Shown: one piece after another, positions 17,000 to 25,757 of the stretch
Position numbering within the stretch: position 1 is the stretch's first letter
Layout: the number at the start of each line of letters is the position of its first letter
From: DATAXV01 sp036272915
GTDB lineage: Bacteria > Chloroflexota > Dormibacteria > Dormibacterales > Dormibacteraceae
Assembly (NCBI GenBank): GCA_036272915.1
Contig: DATAXV010000030.1
Span: 1-64,000 of the forward strand
Reading direction: 5' to 3'
Length of the DNA: 64,000 nt
Made by a program: the position numbers and the translations under genes
Notes under the pieces: model-generated
Seen by the model: the letters and a program-made list of their open reading frames with translations, nothing else
What the model was told of the DNA's origin: nothing
The model's database searches: none

Positions 17000-17972
17000 T
17001 CCGCCCCGACCTGGCCCGCTTCTCCAGCCTCCCGTCGCGACTCAGCGACTGAAGGTGGGCCAGGCCCTCCTGAAGGGCCAGGCGCTGGTCGTGGACGTCC
17101 TCACGGCGCCCCCAGACCCCCACCGCCACCTCCCAGGCGCTCAGCTCGTCGCCCCCGATCAGGTCGAGCATGCGGTTCTTGCGCCGCTCGTGGTGCTCGC
17201 GCAGATTCTCGGAGCGGGCGGCGGCGCCGGTGAAGGGCCGGCCATGCCCGGGCAGGATCAGCTCGGGCTCCAGCCCGACCAGGCGCTCCAGGCCCTCCAG
17301 GTAGTCGTCCAGCGGGTAGGGCGTGCTCTGCGGGTGGAGGCCGATGTTGGGGCTGGTCTCGGCCAGCAGCTCGTCGCCGGCGAGAAGCAGGTGGTCCTGA
17401 GGGTCGAACAGGCAGACGTGGCCGGGAGAGTGCCCCGGCGTCCACTCCACGCGCAGCGTCCTCGTGCCCAGCTCCAGGGTCTCGCCGCCGTCGAGGACGA
17501 GATAGGGCGCGGCCGGGGTGACGAACTCCCGGGTCCAGCGGGACGCGTTCTTGAGCGGCTCCGCCTCCTCGTCGGGGACGCCGTGCATGGCCAGGTAGCG
17601 GCCCACCTCCTCCACCAGCTGCTCGATCTCGAGGTAGCGGGGGTTGACCATCGGCACCTCGAGCCGGTGCAGCAGCAGGCGGGCGCCGCCCGCCACCAGC
17701 GCGCCGGCGGCGCCGTAGTGGTCGGGATGGATGTGGGTGACCAGCAGCGTGCCCAGGCGGGCGCCGGCGCCGCCCAGCTCGCGGACCGCGGCCTGGATCG
17801 CGGCCACGGTGCCCTCCCTGTTCATCCCGCAGTCGACGACGTCCACCCTCCCCTCCCCGGGCAGGAGGTAGCAGTTGACCCAGCCGTCCTCCCAGGGGAT
17901 GGGAAGGCGCAGCTGGAAGACGCCGGGGGCGGCGGCGGTCAGGGACGGCGACGGCTTCGGCTCGGCGGACAC
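16977..17972 (-). CDS. MBL-fold metallohydrolase
   Basis: A metallo-beta-lactamase-fold hydrolase of about 331 residues. It has the metal-binding THIHPDHYGAAG, GHSPGH, LLAGDELL and LPGHGRPF motifs in canonical spacing, and a C-terminal helical extension of the kind seen in YflN/LACTB2-like proteins (HHERRKNRMLDLI). The substrate is not predictable; thioesters, lactones or RNA are options. The GTG at 17972 is chosen because conserved sequence begins soon after; upstream codons to 18038 overlap the promoter region of the SCP2 gene. Confidence 0.88.
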   Translation of the reverse strand: MSAEPKPSPSLTAAAPGVFQLRLPIPWEDGWVNCYLLPGEGRVDVVDCGMNREGTVAAIQAAVRELGGAGARLGTLLVTHIHPDHYGAAGALVAGGARLLLHRLEVPMVNPRYLEIEQLVEEVGRYLAMHGVPDEEAEPLKNASRWTREFVTPAAPYLVLDGGETLELGTRTLRVEWTPGHSPGHVCLFDPQDHLLLAGDELLAETSPNIGLHPQSTPYPLDDYLEGLERLVGLEPELILPGHGRPFTGAAARSENLREHHERRKNRMLDLIGGDELSAWEVAVGVWGRREDVHDQRLALQEGLAHLQSLSRDGRLEKRARSGRISWRRPR

Positions 17973-18070
17973 AAGCCGTAGCCTATCCGGCGCCGGTCCC
18001 GAACAGCGGGGATAGAATGATGCGGGCGCATGCCGCACGGCGTCAAACCGAGCTCGAGACGGAGGAATCT

Positions 18071-18403
18071 ATGAGCGTCACCCCAGAGCAGCTGATCCTC
18101 GAGGAACTGCCCAAGCACTTCCAACCGGAGAAGGCGGGCAACACCAACGCCACCATCCAGTTCGACCTCTCGGGAGAGGAGGCCGGGCAGTACTTCGTCA
18201 AGATCGCCGACGGCCAGGTCGTGCCGGAGCGGGGCGCCGCCGAGCACCCCAATCTGACCCTCACCGCGGACGGCAACGACGTCGTCAAGATCTTCACCGG
18301 GGCGATGGATCCGACCGCCGCCTTCATGTCCGGGAAGCTCAAGGTCAAGGGCGACATGGGGCTCGCGCTGAAGCTCCAGACCCTGTTCCGCAGGGGTTCC
18401 TGA
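18071..18403 (+). CDS. SCP2 sterol-binding domain protein
   Basis: A 110-residue single-domain SCP2 protein, a small lipid-binding fold. The C-terminal pattern PTAAFMSGKLKVKGDMGLALKLQTLF is diagnostic. GGAGGA lies 4-5 bases before the ATG. A TAGAAT box at 18013-18018 upstream could serve as -10. It is a monocistronic unit: a strong intrinsic terminator follows within 20 bp. The ligand is unknown, and stand-alone bacterial SCP2 proteins often accompany lipid or quinone metabolism. Confidence 0.9.
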   Translation: MSVTPEQLILEELPKHFQPEKAGNTNATIQFDLSGEEAGQYFVKIADGQVVPERGAAEHPNLTLTADGNDVVKIFTGAMDPTAAFMSGKLKVKGDMGLALKLQTLFRRGS

Positions 18404-18419
18404 ACCGGACACCGGACTG

Positions 18420-18458
18420 GGTGTCACGGGGGTTATTCCTCGTGACACCTATTTTTTT
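18420..18458 (+). terminator. intrinsic terminator after the SCP2 gene
   Basis: The perfect 8-bp stem GTGTCACG (18421-18428) pairs with CGTGACAC (18441-18448), extended by one G-C pair, and is followed by seven T residues at 18452-18458. It ends the SCP2 transcript and insulates the next gene. Confidence 0.92.
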
Positions 18459-18521
18459 GCCGCTGACAAGAACAAATCGGATGACGCGGTAGTTTTCCTG
18501 AGTGCCCCGCTGGTAAGAATG

Positions 18522-18530
18522 TGCTAGTCT
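18522..18530 (+). promoter_or_regulatory. extended -10 promoter element for the DksA/TraR-like gene
   Basis: TGCTAGTCT matches the extended -10 pattern TGnTAnnnT, 47 bases before the ATG at 18578. No good -35 is visible. Its position just after a terminator and before a gene with its own ribosome binding site supports it. Confidence 0.45.
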
Positions 18531-18577
18531 TTCGCTCCCCGGATGCTTTGGGGGTACCGATCTAGGAGGGCTGGTCG

Positions 18578-18952
18578 ATGACGGAAAAGGACAGGGAACG
18601 TCTGGAGAGGCTGGAGGCCAACCTGGCCGAGCTCTCGGAGCTCGCCAACTCCTTCGAGGAGGACTCGGGCTTGGCCGAGGGTATGGGCGTGACCATAACC
18701 CACGACTACGAGGACACCGATTTCGCGCAGCTGCTCAGCGACCGGGACATCAGCGACCGACTGATTCAGCTGCTGGGTGAGAACCGCGAGCAGGTGGAGC
18801 GGGCCCTCGAGCGCCTGGCCGAGGGCAACTACGGCGTCTGCGAGGACTGCGGCGAGCGCATCGCTTCGGAGCGGCTGCGCTTCAAGCCGGAGGCCACGCG
18901 GTGCGTCACCTGCCAGGCGAGGTGGGACCGGGTCAACCGCCGCACGGCGTAG
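18578..18952 (+). CDS. DksA/TraR-type zinc finger protein
   Basis: A 124-residue protein with an N-terminal coiled coil (RERLERLEANLAELSELAN) and a C-terminal four-cysteine zinc finger: GVCEDCGERIASERL, then RCVTCQ. This is the DksA/TraR arrangement, in which the coiled coil enters the RNA polymerase secondary channel. Many actinobacterial and chloroflexal relatives are of unknown function, so a stringent-response role is only possible. AGGAGGG precedes the ATG by 8 bases. A GC hairpin (18982-19006) lies between this gene and convergent corA. Confidence 0.9.
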   Translation: MTEKDRERLERLEANLAELSELANSFEEDSGLAEGMGVTITHDYEDTDFAQLLSDRDISDRLIQLLGENREQVERALERLAEGNYGVCEDCGERIASERLRFKPEATRCVTCQARWDRVNRRTA

Positions 18953-19038
18953 TCGGCTTCTTCAGGGAAGGTCAGGGGAGCGCCCCCGCCCGCCGGGTGC
19001 GGGGGCCACTCGGACCGAGCGATACGGCGGGGAACAGA

Positions 19039-20022
19039 TCAGAGCCAGCCTGTCCTGCGGAAGAGCAGGAAGAGGCCCAGGCAGCACGCCACCATGAGCC
19101 CGAGCGCGTAGAAGTAGCCGAACTGCCAGTGCAGCTCCGGCATGTTCACGAAGTTCATCCCGTAGACGCCGCCGATCACGGTCGGGACGCCGAGGAGGCC
19201 GACCCAGGCCGAGATCTTGCGCATGTCGTCGTTCTGCTGCACGCTGATCTGCGCCAGGTTGGCCTGGAGCACGTTGGTGAGCAGCTCGCGGTCGCCCAGT
19301 ATCCGCTCCACGATCCGGACCAGATGGTCGTGGACGTCGCGGAAGTACTCGTCCAGATCCTCCGGCACCCTCCGGTAGCGGCGCCGGGACAGGCGGTCGA
19401 GAGGATCGAGCAGCGGCGCCGTCGCCTGCTGGAAGGCGAGCACCTGGCGCTTCAGCCGGTAGATCCGCTCGGTCGGCTTCTCCCTGGAGTCGGAGAAGAC
19501 CCGCTCCTCGACCTCCCGGATGTCCTTCTCCACCCCGTCGACGATCGGGGCGTAGTCGTCGACGATCCGGTCGACGATGGCGTGGAGGGCGGCGAACGGG
19601 CCCAGGGCCAGCGTCGCCGGGGCCTGCTCGAGACGGTGCCGGACCCGGCCGAGGGCGCTGCGGTCGCCGTGGCGCACGGTCAGCAGGAAGCCCGAACCGG
19701 CCAGGATCTGAAGCTCGTCGAGGACGATCTCCTCCTGCTCGTCGAGGTAGCGGGCGGGCTTCAGCACGAGCAGGAGGTTGTCGTCGTAGACCTCGAGCTT
19801 GGGACGCTGGTGGGCCGCCACCATGTCCTCCGCGGCGAGCTCGTGGATGGAGAAGGCACGCTGCACCTCCGCCAGCTCCTCGTCGCTGGGGTCGACGATG
19901 CCGATCCAGATGAACGAGTCGGGATCGTCGGTGTGCAGCCGCCAGGCCTCCGCGGGCGAGCCCGGTGTCGCCGTCCGGCGGCCACCCTGATAGACGGCGC
20001 AATCAACGATCACCGTCCGCAT
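19039..20022 (-). CDS. corA: CorA-family magnesium/cobalt transporter
   Basis: A 327-residue pentameric-type divalent-cation channel. The long cytoplasmic domain is followed by two C-terminal transmembrane helices, with the signature YGMNF at the end of TM1 and MPEL in the outer loop that forms the ion selectivity entry. The ATG at 20022 (MRTVIVDCAVYQ) starts 31 bp after the acetyltransferase gene and the frame further upstream lies inside that gene. Last gene of leuS-GNAT-corA. Confidence 0.95.
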   Translation of the reverse strand: MRTVIVDCAVYQGGRRTATPGSPAEAWRLHTDDPDSFIWIGIVDPSDEELAEVQRAFSIHELAAEDMVAAHQRPKLEVYDDNLLLVLKPARYLDEQEEIVLDELQILAGSGFLLTVRHGDRSALGRVRHRLEQAPATLALGPFAALHAIVDRIVDDYAPIVDGVEKDIREVEERVFSDSREKPTERIYRLKRQVLAFQQATAPLLDPLDRLSRRRYRRVPEDLDEYFRDVHDHLVRIVERILGDRELLTNVLQANLAQISVQQNDDMRKISAWVGLLGVPTVIGGVYGMNFVNMPELHWQFGYFYALGLMVACCLGLFLLFRRTGWL

Positions 20023-20053
20023 TCTGCCCGAGTGCCGGGCCGGACGGGCGGCG

Positions 20054-20527
20054 TCAGGAGCCGGCGAGCCGGCGCAGGGCGTCGCCGCTGAGGCGGAACA
20101 CCGTCCATTCGTCCATGGGCACGGCGCCCAGCGCGCGGTAGAACCCGATCGAGGGCGCGTTCCAGTCCAGCACCGACCACTCGAAGCGGCCGTAGTCCCG
20201 CTCCACGCAGATCCGGGCCAGCTCCCGCAGGAGCGCGCGGCCGTATCCGCGCCCCCGGCGCTCGGGCCGCACGAAGAGATCCTCGAGATAGATGCCCGGC
20301 CGCCCCGTCCAGGTCGAGAAGTTGAGGAACCAGAGGGCGAAGCCGGCGGCCTCGCCATCCCCCTCCTCGGCGATGTGCGCGAAGGCGGTGGCGTCGGGCC
20401 CGAACAGCGCGCGCTGCAGCTGCGCCTCCGTCGCCTGGGCCTGGTCGGGGGCTCGCTCGTACTCGGCCAGGTCGTGGACGAGGCCGAGGATGGCGGGCAC
20501 GTCCTCGGGCCGGGCCGGCCGTATCAC
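20054..20527 (-). CDS. GNAT acetyltransferase, diamine acetyltransferase-like
   Basis: A 157-residue GNAT protein. MIRPARPEDVPAILGLVHDLAEYE at the N-terminus, the acetyl-CoA loop RRGRGYGRALL, and EWSVLDWNAPSIGFYRALGA resemble the spermidine/spermine and thialysine acetyltransferase branch, in which this C-terminal segment is conserved. The acceptor is therefore probably a small amine or amino-acid side chain, by similarity only. The GTG start is 23 bp after leuS and corA follows closely, so all three are likely cotranscribed. Confidence 0.85.
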   Translation of the reverse strand: MIRPARPEDVPAILGLVHDLAEYERAPDQAQATEAQLQRALFGPDATAFAHIAEEGDGEAAGFALWFLNFSTWTGRPGIYLEDLFVRPERRGRGYGRALLRELARICVERDYGRFEWSVLDWNAPSIGFYRALGAVPMDEWTVFRLSGDALRRLAGS

Positions 20528-20550
20528 GCCCGGCGTCTCCGCCGCCGCAC

Positions 20551-22965
20551 TCAGCCGACCAGGTTGATCAGACGGTCGGGGACGAACACCACCTGCCGGG
20601 GCTCGCGCCCGCCCAGGTGGTCGCGGACCTTGGCGCTGCTCAGGGCCAGCTCCCTGGCCCGCTCCTCGGCGATTCCCACCGGGGCCTGCACGCGGTCGCG
20701 GACCTTGCCGTTGACCTGCACCACCAGGCTGAAGTCACTGGTCCGGAGCGCCGACCGGTCGACCCGCGGCCAGGGCTGCACATGGATCGAGTACTTCCCG
20801 CCGAGCCGGCTCCACGCCTCCTCCGCCATGAACGGCGCGAAGGGGGCCAGGAGCAGCGCCACCGTGCGCATCGCCTCGCGCCACTGGTCGGCGGTGAACG
20901 CCTCGCGGTGGTCGCTGAGCCAGCGGGAGAGCTCCATCAGCCTGGCGATGGCGGTGTTGAACTTGAGCCGCTCCAGGCTCTCCTCCATGCGGGCCACCGT
21001 GCGGCCGATCTCGGCGACGTCGGCCCCCGTCCCCGAGGGCGCCGGCGCCGTGAAGAGGCGCCACAGCCGCTGGGTAAAGCGGGTGATGCCCTTGAGGTCG
21101 CGGTCGCTGAAGTCGCCGCCCTCCTCCCAGTCCCCGCAGAAGAGCAGGTACATGCGCAGGTTGTCGACGCCGACCTGGGTCAGGTAGTCGTCCGGGTTGA
21201 CCACGTTCCCCCGGCTCTTGCTCATCTTCGCCCCCTCCTTGATCAGCAGCCCGTGCAGGCGCAGGTGGGGGAAGGGCTCGGCGAAGGGGAGGTGACCCAG
21301 GTCGTGCAGGGCCATGGTCACGAACCGAGCGTAGAGGTGGTGGCGGACGACGTGCTCGCGGCCGCCGGCGTAGAGGTCGACGGGCAGCACGCGGCGGGTG
21401 CGGTCGTCGTCCCAGGGCCGGTCGTCGACATCGCTGGAGGGATAGCGCAGGAAGTACCAGGCGGAGTCGACGAAGGTGTCGGAGACGTCGGTCTCGCGCC
21501 TCGCCGGGCCGCCGCAGCGGGGACAGGTGGTGTTGACGAAGCTGGGTTCGCTGGCCAGCGGCGCCTCACCGGTCCCGGTCGGCCGGAACTCGGCGATGTC
21601 GGGCAGCAGCACCGGCAGCTGGTCCTCGGGGACCGGAACCGTGCCGCAGTCCTGGCAGTAGACGATCGGGATCGGCGGGCCCCAGTAGCGCTGCCGCGAG
21701 ATCAGCCAGTCGCGAAGCCGGTAGTGGGTCGCCCGGCGTCCCCTCCCCTGCTCCGCCAGCCAGTCGGTGATCCGCTCCCTCCCCTCGGTCGAGGGGAGGC
21801 CGCTGAACCGTCCGGATTCGACCAGCGTGCCCTCGCCGGTGTAGGCGCCGTCGGCCGGCGCCTCGTCCGACGCGACCACCGTCACCACCGGGAGACCGAC
21901 CGCGCGGGCGAACTCGAAGTCGCGGCTGTCGTGGCCCGGCACCCCCATCACGGCGCCGGTGCCGTAGCCGGAGACGACGTAGTCGGCGACGTAGATCGGG
22001 ACCTCGCGTCCGTCCGCCGGACTGACGGCGGCGTGGCCGATGAAGATCCCGCGCTCCTTCAGGACCTCGCCCGGCGCGGCGCGCTGCTGGCGCTCGATGA
22101 AGTCCTCGGCCTGCGCCCGGTGCGGCGAACCGGCGAGCAGCCGGGCCAGCTCCGGATGGTCGGGGGCGAGGACCAGGAAGGTCACGCCGAAGACGGTGTC
22201 GGGGCGGGTGGTGAAGACGGTCAGGGTCCGGTCGGTGCCGGCGATCGTGAAGTCGATCTCGGTCGCCCGCGCCCTTCCGATCCACTCCCTCTGCAGGGTC
22301 TTGGAGACCTCCGGCCAGTCGAGGCCGTCGAGGCCGTCGATCAGCCGGTCCGCATACGCGGTCATGCGGAAGAACCACTGCATCATCACCCGCTTGGTGA
22401 CGACGCTGCCGCAGCGTTCGCAGCGGTCGCCCTCGAGCTGCTCGTTGGCGAGCACGGTCAGGCAGGACGGGCACCAGACGACGGGGGCCTCCTTGCGCAT
22501 CGCCAGGCCCGCCTCGTACAGCTTGAGGAAGATCCACTGGGTCCAGCGATAGTAGGAGGGGTCGCTGGTCGCGACCTCGTGCTCCCAGTTCCACGCGATG
22601 CCGATCCCACGGAGGATCTCCCGGTAGCGGGCGATGGTCCGAGCCGTGAGCCGCATCGGGTGCTCGCCGACGCGGAGCGCGTAGTTCTCGGTGTGGATGC
22701 CGAAGGAGTCGAAGCCGATCGGCTGGAACACCTTCTTGCCCCCCATCCGAAGGAAGCGCGAGTAGCAGTCGGCGCCGCAGTAGGTGTAGACGTGGCCGAC
22801 GTGAAGCCCCTCGCCCGACGGGTAGGGAAACTCGACCAGGTTGTAGAACTTCTCCTCCGGCTGGAGCCGGTCGACGTCGAGACGGAACGGGTCGTCGCTC
22901 TCCCACCGCGCGCGCCAGCGCGCCTCCACCTCTCCCGCGTCGTAGTCCGGCTGCTGCTCCTGCAT
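20551..22965 (-). CDS. leuS: leucyl-tRNA synthetase
   Basis: Charges tRNA-Leu. The 804-residue protein has the HIGH-type motif GLHVGHVYTYCGADCYSR and KMSKSRGNVV, the CP1 editing region around YGTGAVMGVPGHDSRD, and a zinc-knuckle pair CPSC/CERC near residue 170. Several normally invariant stretches are altered: FQPIGFDSFGIHTENYAL replaces the usual GWDAFGLPAEN type, and GAVMGVPGHD replaces GAVMAVPAHD. The ATG at 22965 follows TATCCT by 11 bases, giving a nearly leaderless transcript; upstream codons to 23073 are unconserved. Confidence 0.96.
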   Translation of the reverse strand: MQEQQPDYDAGEVEARWRARWESDDPFRLDVDRLQPEEKFYNLVEFPYPSGEGLHVGHVYTYCGADCYSRFLRMGGKKVFQPIGFDSFGIHTENYALRVGEHPMRLTARTIARYREILRGIGIAWNWEHEVATSDPSYYRWTQWIFLKLYEAGLAMRKEAPVVWCPSCLTVLANEQLEGDRCERCGSVVTKRVMMQWFFRMTAYADRLIDGLDGLDWPEVSKTLQREWIGRARATEIDFTIAGTDRTLTVFTTRPDTVFGVTFLVLAPDHPELARLLAGSPHRAQAEDFIERQQRAAPGEVLKERGIFIGHAAVSPADGREVPIYVADYVVSGYGTGAVMGVPGHDSRDFEFARAVGLPVVTVVASDEAPADGAYTGEGTLVESGRFSGLPSTEGRERITDWLAEQGRGRRATHYRLRDWLISRQRYWGPPIPIVYCQDCGTVPVPEDQLPVLLPDIAEFRPTGTGEAPLASEPSFVNTTCPRCGGPARRETDVSDTFVDSAWYFLRYPSSDVDDRPWDDDRTRRVLPVDLYAGGREHVVRHHLYARFVTMALHDLGHLPFAEPFPHLRLHGLLIKEGAKMSKSRGNVVNPDDYLTQVGVDNLRMYLLFCGDWEEGGDFSDRDLKGITRFTQRLWRLFTAPAPSGTGADVAEIGRTVARMEESLERLKFNTAIARLMELSRWLSDHREAFTADQWREAMRTVALLLAPFAPFMAEEAWSRLGGKYSIHVQPWPRVDRSALRTSDFSLVVQVNGKVRDRVQAPVGIAEERARELALSSAKVRDHLGGREPRQVVFVPDRLINLVG

Positions 22966-23118
22966 GAGTGGGACCAAGGATAGTTGATCGTGGCGCGGAC
23001 CCCGCCCGGCACCGCCCCCGGCCTCTCCGGCTACGCTTATGCGCTGGATGTCACGCCATGTCCGACGGAGCATGTCCCGGTGCAGAGCCAGCCGTCGCCG
23101 CGCCGGAGTCGCCAGCTG

Positions 23119-24477
23119 ATGGAGGACGCCGTCGGAAATGACCGGCCCTGGCCGGGGGGTCCCCCGTCCAAGGGCCGCTCAGGAGCGCTCGCCCAGCTTC
23201 GCCGAGACCGCCTGCACTTCCTGAAGCACTGCGCCGACGAGTACGGCGACTTCGTCCCCTTCCGCCTCGGCCAGCGGCAGGTCGTCTATCTGAACCGGGC
23301 CGACTACGTCGAGACCGTCATCTCCAAGGGCGGCGACGCCTACAGCAAGAACTACCTGACCGACTTCTTCCACCCCATCCTGCGGCAGCAGCTGCTGCTC
23401 AGCGACACCGGCTCCTGGCTGGAGCAGCGTCGGGTGGCGCAGCCGGCCCTCCGCCCCGACCGGCTCCCCGCCTACGCCAGGGTGATGGTGGAGCGGGCCG
23501 ACGCGATGGTCTCGGACTGGTCCGAGGGGCAGACGCTGGACGTCTCCGAGCGGATGCGCCGGCTGACCCTGGAGATCCTGGCCCGCTCGCTCTTCGACGT
23601 CGACATCGCCCGCGAGGCGGCGGAGACCGGCGACATCGTCGACCGCGTCCTCGAGGACGTCAACCAGCGCGCCAACGGCCGGGCCTTCGTCCCCTTCGTC
23701 CTCCCCACGCCCGCCAACCTCCGCCTGCTCCGGATCCTGAAGCGGCTCGACTTCCTGCTCGACCGCCTCATCTCCGACCGGCGCCTCGACGCCGCCGGGC
23801 GCAAGGACCTGCTCTCGATGATGGTCACCTCCGCCGAGGACGGCGGCCACGGCTTCGACAACGACGAGACCAAGCTCACCGCGCTGCCGCTCTTCTTCGC
23901 CGGGCACGAGACGACGGCGGTGACGCTGACCTGGACCCTGCTCCTGCTCTCCCGTCACCCCGAGGTCGCGGACCGGGTGCGGACGGAGATCGAGGAGGTG
24001 CTCGGCGAGCGGCTCCCCGAGCCGGACGACGTCCGCTCGCTCCGCTACCTGAACTGGGTCGTGCAGGAGGCGCTGCGCCTCTACCCGCCGATCTGGGGCT
24101 TCGGTCGGGAGGCGATGCAGGACACCCAGATCGATTCCTACACCATCCCCAAGGGGACCACGGTCTTCATGAGCCAGTGGGTCCTGCAACGCGACCGCCG
24201 CTACTTCGACCGGCCCGAGGAGTTCGACCCCGAGCGCTGGTCGGACGGGCTCGCCGGCCGGCTCCCGCGCGGCGCCTACGTCCCCTTCGGCCTCGGCTCC
24301 CGACGCTGCCTGGGCAACGTCTTCGCGCTGACCGAGGCGGTGCTGGTCCTGGCCACCATCTGCCGGCGGTTCAACCTCCAGGCGCTGAGCCCCGAGGATC
24401 CGCCGATGGACCCCCTGATCACGCTCCGGCCGCACGGCCCGGTGCCGATGCGGGTGGAGAGCCGGCCGGTCGACTGA
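23119..24477 (+). CDS. cytochrome P450
   Basis: A haem monooxygenase of about 452 residues. Diagnostic motifs are the I-helix AGHETTAV, the K-helix EALRLYPP with ExxR, the PERW meander and the cysteine-ligand loop FGLGSRRCLGN. No N-terminal membrane anchor is seen, so it is soluble like other bacterial P450s. No ferredoxin or reductase gene is adjacent, so the redox partner lies elsewhere and the substrate is unknown. The start is uncertain (ATG 23119 or GTG 23080), since neither has a strong ribosome binding site. Confidence 0.93.
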   Translation: MEDAVGNDRPWPGGPPSKGRSGALAQLRRDRLHFLKHCADEYGDFVPFRLGQRQVVYLNRADYVETVISKGGDAYSKNYLTDFFHPILRQQLLLSDTGSWLEQRRVAQPALRPDRLPAYARVMVERADAMVSDWSEGQTLDVSERMRRLTLEILARSLFDVDIAREAAETGDIVDRVLEDVNQRANGRAFVPFVLPTPANLRLLRILKRLDFLLDRLISDRRLDAAGRKDLLSMMVTSAEDGGHGFDNDETKLTALPLFFAGHETTAVTLTWTLLLLSRHPEVADRVRTEIEEVLGERLPEPDDVRSLRYLNWVVQEALRLYPPIWGFGREAMQDTQIDSYTIPKGTTVFMSQWVLQRDRRYFDRPEEFDPERWSDGLAGRLPRGAYVPFGLGSRRCLGNVFALTEAVLVLATICRRFNLQALSPEDPPMDPLITLRPHGPVPMRVESRPVD

Positions 24478-24495
24478 GCGGCGGGCCGGCCGCCC

Positions 24496-25197
24496 CTACC
24501 AGGGGATCGGGCCGGACGCGTCGAAGTAGCCGCCGGTGGGGCCGTCGGCGCCGACCTGGGCCATGCGGACGATGATCTCGGCGCCCTTCTCGACGGTCTG
24601 CGTGCCGGTCCTGCCGTTGAGGTCGGTCGCCGTGTACCCGGGCTCAACGGCGTTGATCCGCATCTTCGGGAAGGCCTTCGCGAACTGCACCGTGATCATG
24701 TTCACGGCGGCCTTGGAGGCCGGGTAGGCGACGCCGGGGTAGACCTGGACGGGCGCCGCGGAGAGGCGGGAGATGGACGCGAGACCGCTGCTCACATTGA
24801 CCACCACCGGCGCGCTCGACCGCCGCAGCAGGGGCAGGAGGGCGTGGGTCACCCGCACCACGCCGAAGACGTTGGTCTCAAACACAGTCCGCATCTGCTC
24901 CGCGGTCACCTCGGCCGCGCCAAGGACGGCGTTGTCCCCCGTGCGCGCCTCGATGCCGGCGTTGTTGACCAGGACGTCCAGCCCGCCGTCGGCCTCGATC
25001 GTCCTCGCCGCGGCGGCTACGGAGGCGTCGTCGGTGACATCGATCAGCAGCAGCCGCCCGCCCAGCCGCTCGGCGGCGAGGCGGCCCCGCTCGGCATCCC
25101 GGCTGCCGACGTAGACGGTGTGCCCGGCGGCGATCAGCCGGCGCGCGGTCTCGAAGCCGAGGCCCTTGTTGGCCCCGGTGATCAGCGTCGTGGTCAT
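24496..25197 (-). CDS. short-chain dehydrogenase/reductase
   Basis: A 233-residue classical-type SDR: N-terminal TLITGANKGLGFETA (TGxxxGxG cofactor loop), NNAG, NVSSG (catalytic serine) and YPASKAAVN (YxxxK). The GSRD sequence after the second strand, with arginine, suggests NADPH preference. The ATG at 25197 fits the family. It is divergent from a MarR-type regulator 101 bp away, the usual arrangement for an oxidoreductase controlled by its neighbour. Substrate unknown. Confidence 0.92.
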   Translation of the reverse strand: MTTTLITGANKGLGFETARRLIAAGHTVYVGSRDAERGRLAAERLGGRLLLIDVTDDASVAAAARTIEADGGLDVLVNNAGIEARTGDNAVLGAAEVTAEQMRTVFETNVFGVVRVTHALLPLLRRSSAPVVVNVSSGLASISRLSAAPVQVYPGVAYPASKAAVNMITVQFAKAFPKMRINAVEPGYTATDLNGRTGTQTVEKGAEIIVRMAQVGADGPTGGYFDASGPIPW

Positions 25198-25263
25198 GGC
25201 CCAAGCTTGCCGCGCCGGCCAGGGACCCGTGGCCTGGCGCCGCCTCAAAAATGGTACCGCTCA

Positions 25264-25292
25264 TTGACTATCAACAAGGCCGTCCATATCAT
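25264..25292 (+). promoter_or_regulatory. promoter of the MarR-type gene, leaderless
   Basis: TTGACT (25264-25269) and TATCAT (25287-25292) are separated by 17 bp, the best sigma70-type match in the window. The GTG start lies 6 bases after the -10, so transcription should begin at or next to the first codon. Confidence 0.8.
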
Positions 25293-25298
25293 CGTGCC

Positions 25299-25757
25299 GT
25301 GACCGCGAACGCCGAGAGCCTCGAGGAGGTGGCCTTCCCGGCGCTGCTGCGGGCCGCCTGGGCCGCCTATGGGACGGCCATCCGGGACGCGCTGGCCGAG
25401 GTCGGGTGCGACGACATCCCCCGCAACGGCCTCTACGTGCTCGGCGCCATCGCCCGCACCGGCGCGACGCTCGGCCAGGTCATCCGCGAGCTCCGGGTCT
25501 CGAAGCAGGCGGCCGGCCAGCTGGTCGACACCCTGGTCGCACGCAGCTACCTGGAGCGATCCGTCGATTCCTCGGACCGCCGGCGCCTGACCGTCACCCT
25601 GACCGAGCGCGGCGAGGCGGCGGCGGTGGTGATCAGGTCCACGATCGACCGCGTCGACGCGCTTCTGGTGAGCCGCGTCGGCCCCGACTACGTCGCCCAC
25701 ACCCGCGCCACGCTGGCCGCCCTGACCGCCGGGGCGCCCGCCGATGACGATGGTTGA
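25299..25757 (+). CDS. MarR-family transcriptional regulator
   Basis: A 152-residue winged-helix protein: recognition region TLGQVIRELRVSKQAAGQLVDTL, wing RSVDSSDRRRLTVTLTERG. The leaderless GTG at 25299 is preferred over the ATG at 25251, because a near-consensus promoter occupies 25264-25292, inside the longer frame. It probably controls the divergent SDR and its own operon; MarR proteins usually respond to small aromatic or oxidising ligands. The next gene starts inside its 3' end, 14 bases of overlap. Confidence 0.88.
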   Translation: MTANAESLEEVAFPALLRAAWAAYGTAIRDALAEVGCDDIPRNGLYVLGAIARTGATLGQVIRELRVSKQAAGQLVDTLVARSYLERSVDSSDRRRLTVTLTERGEAAAVVIRSTIDRVDALLVSRVGPDYVAHTRATLAALTAGAPADDDG

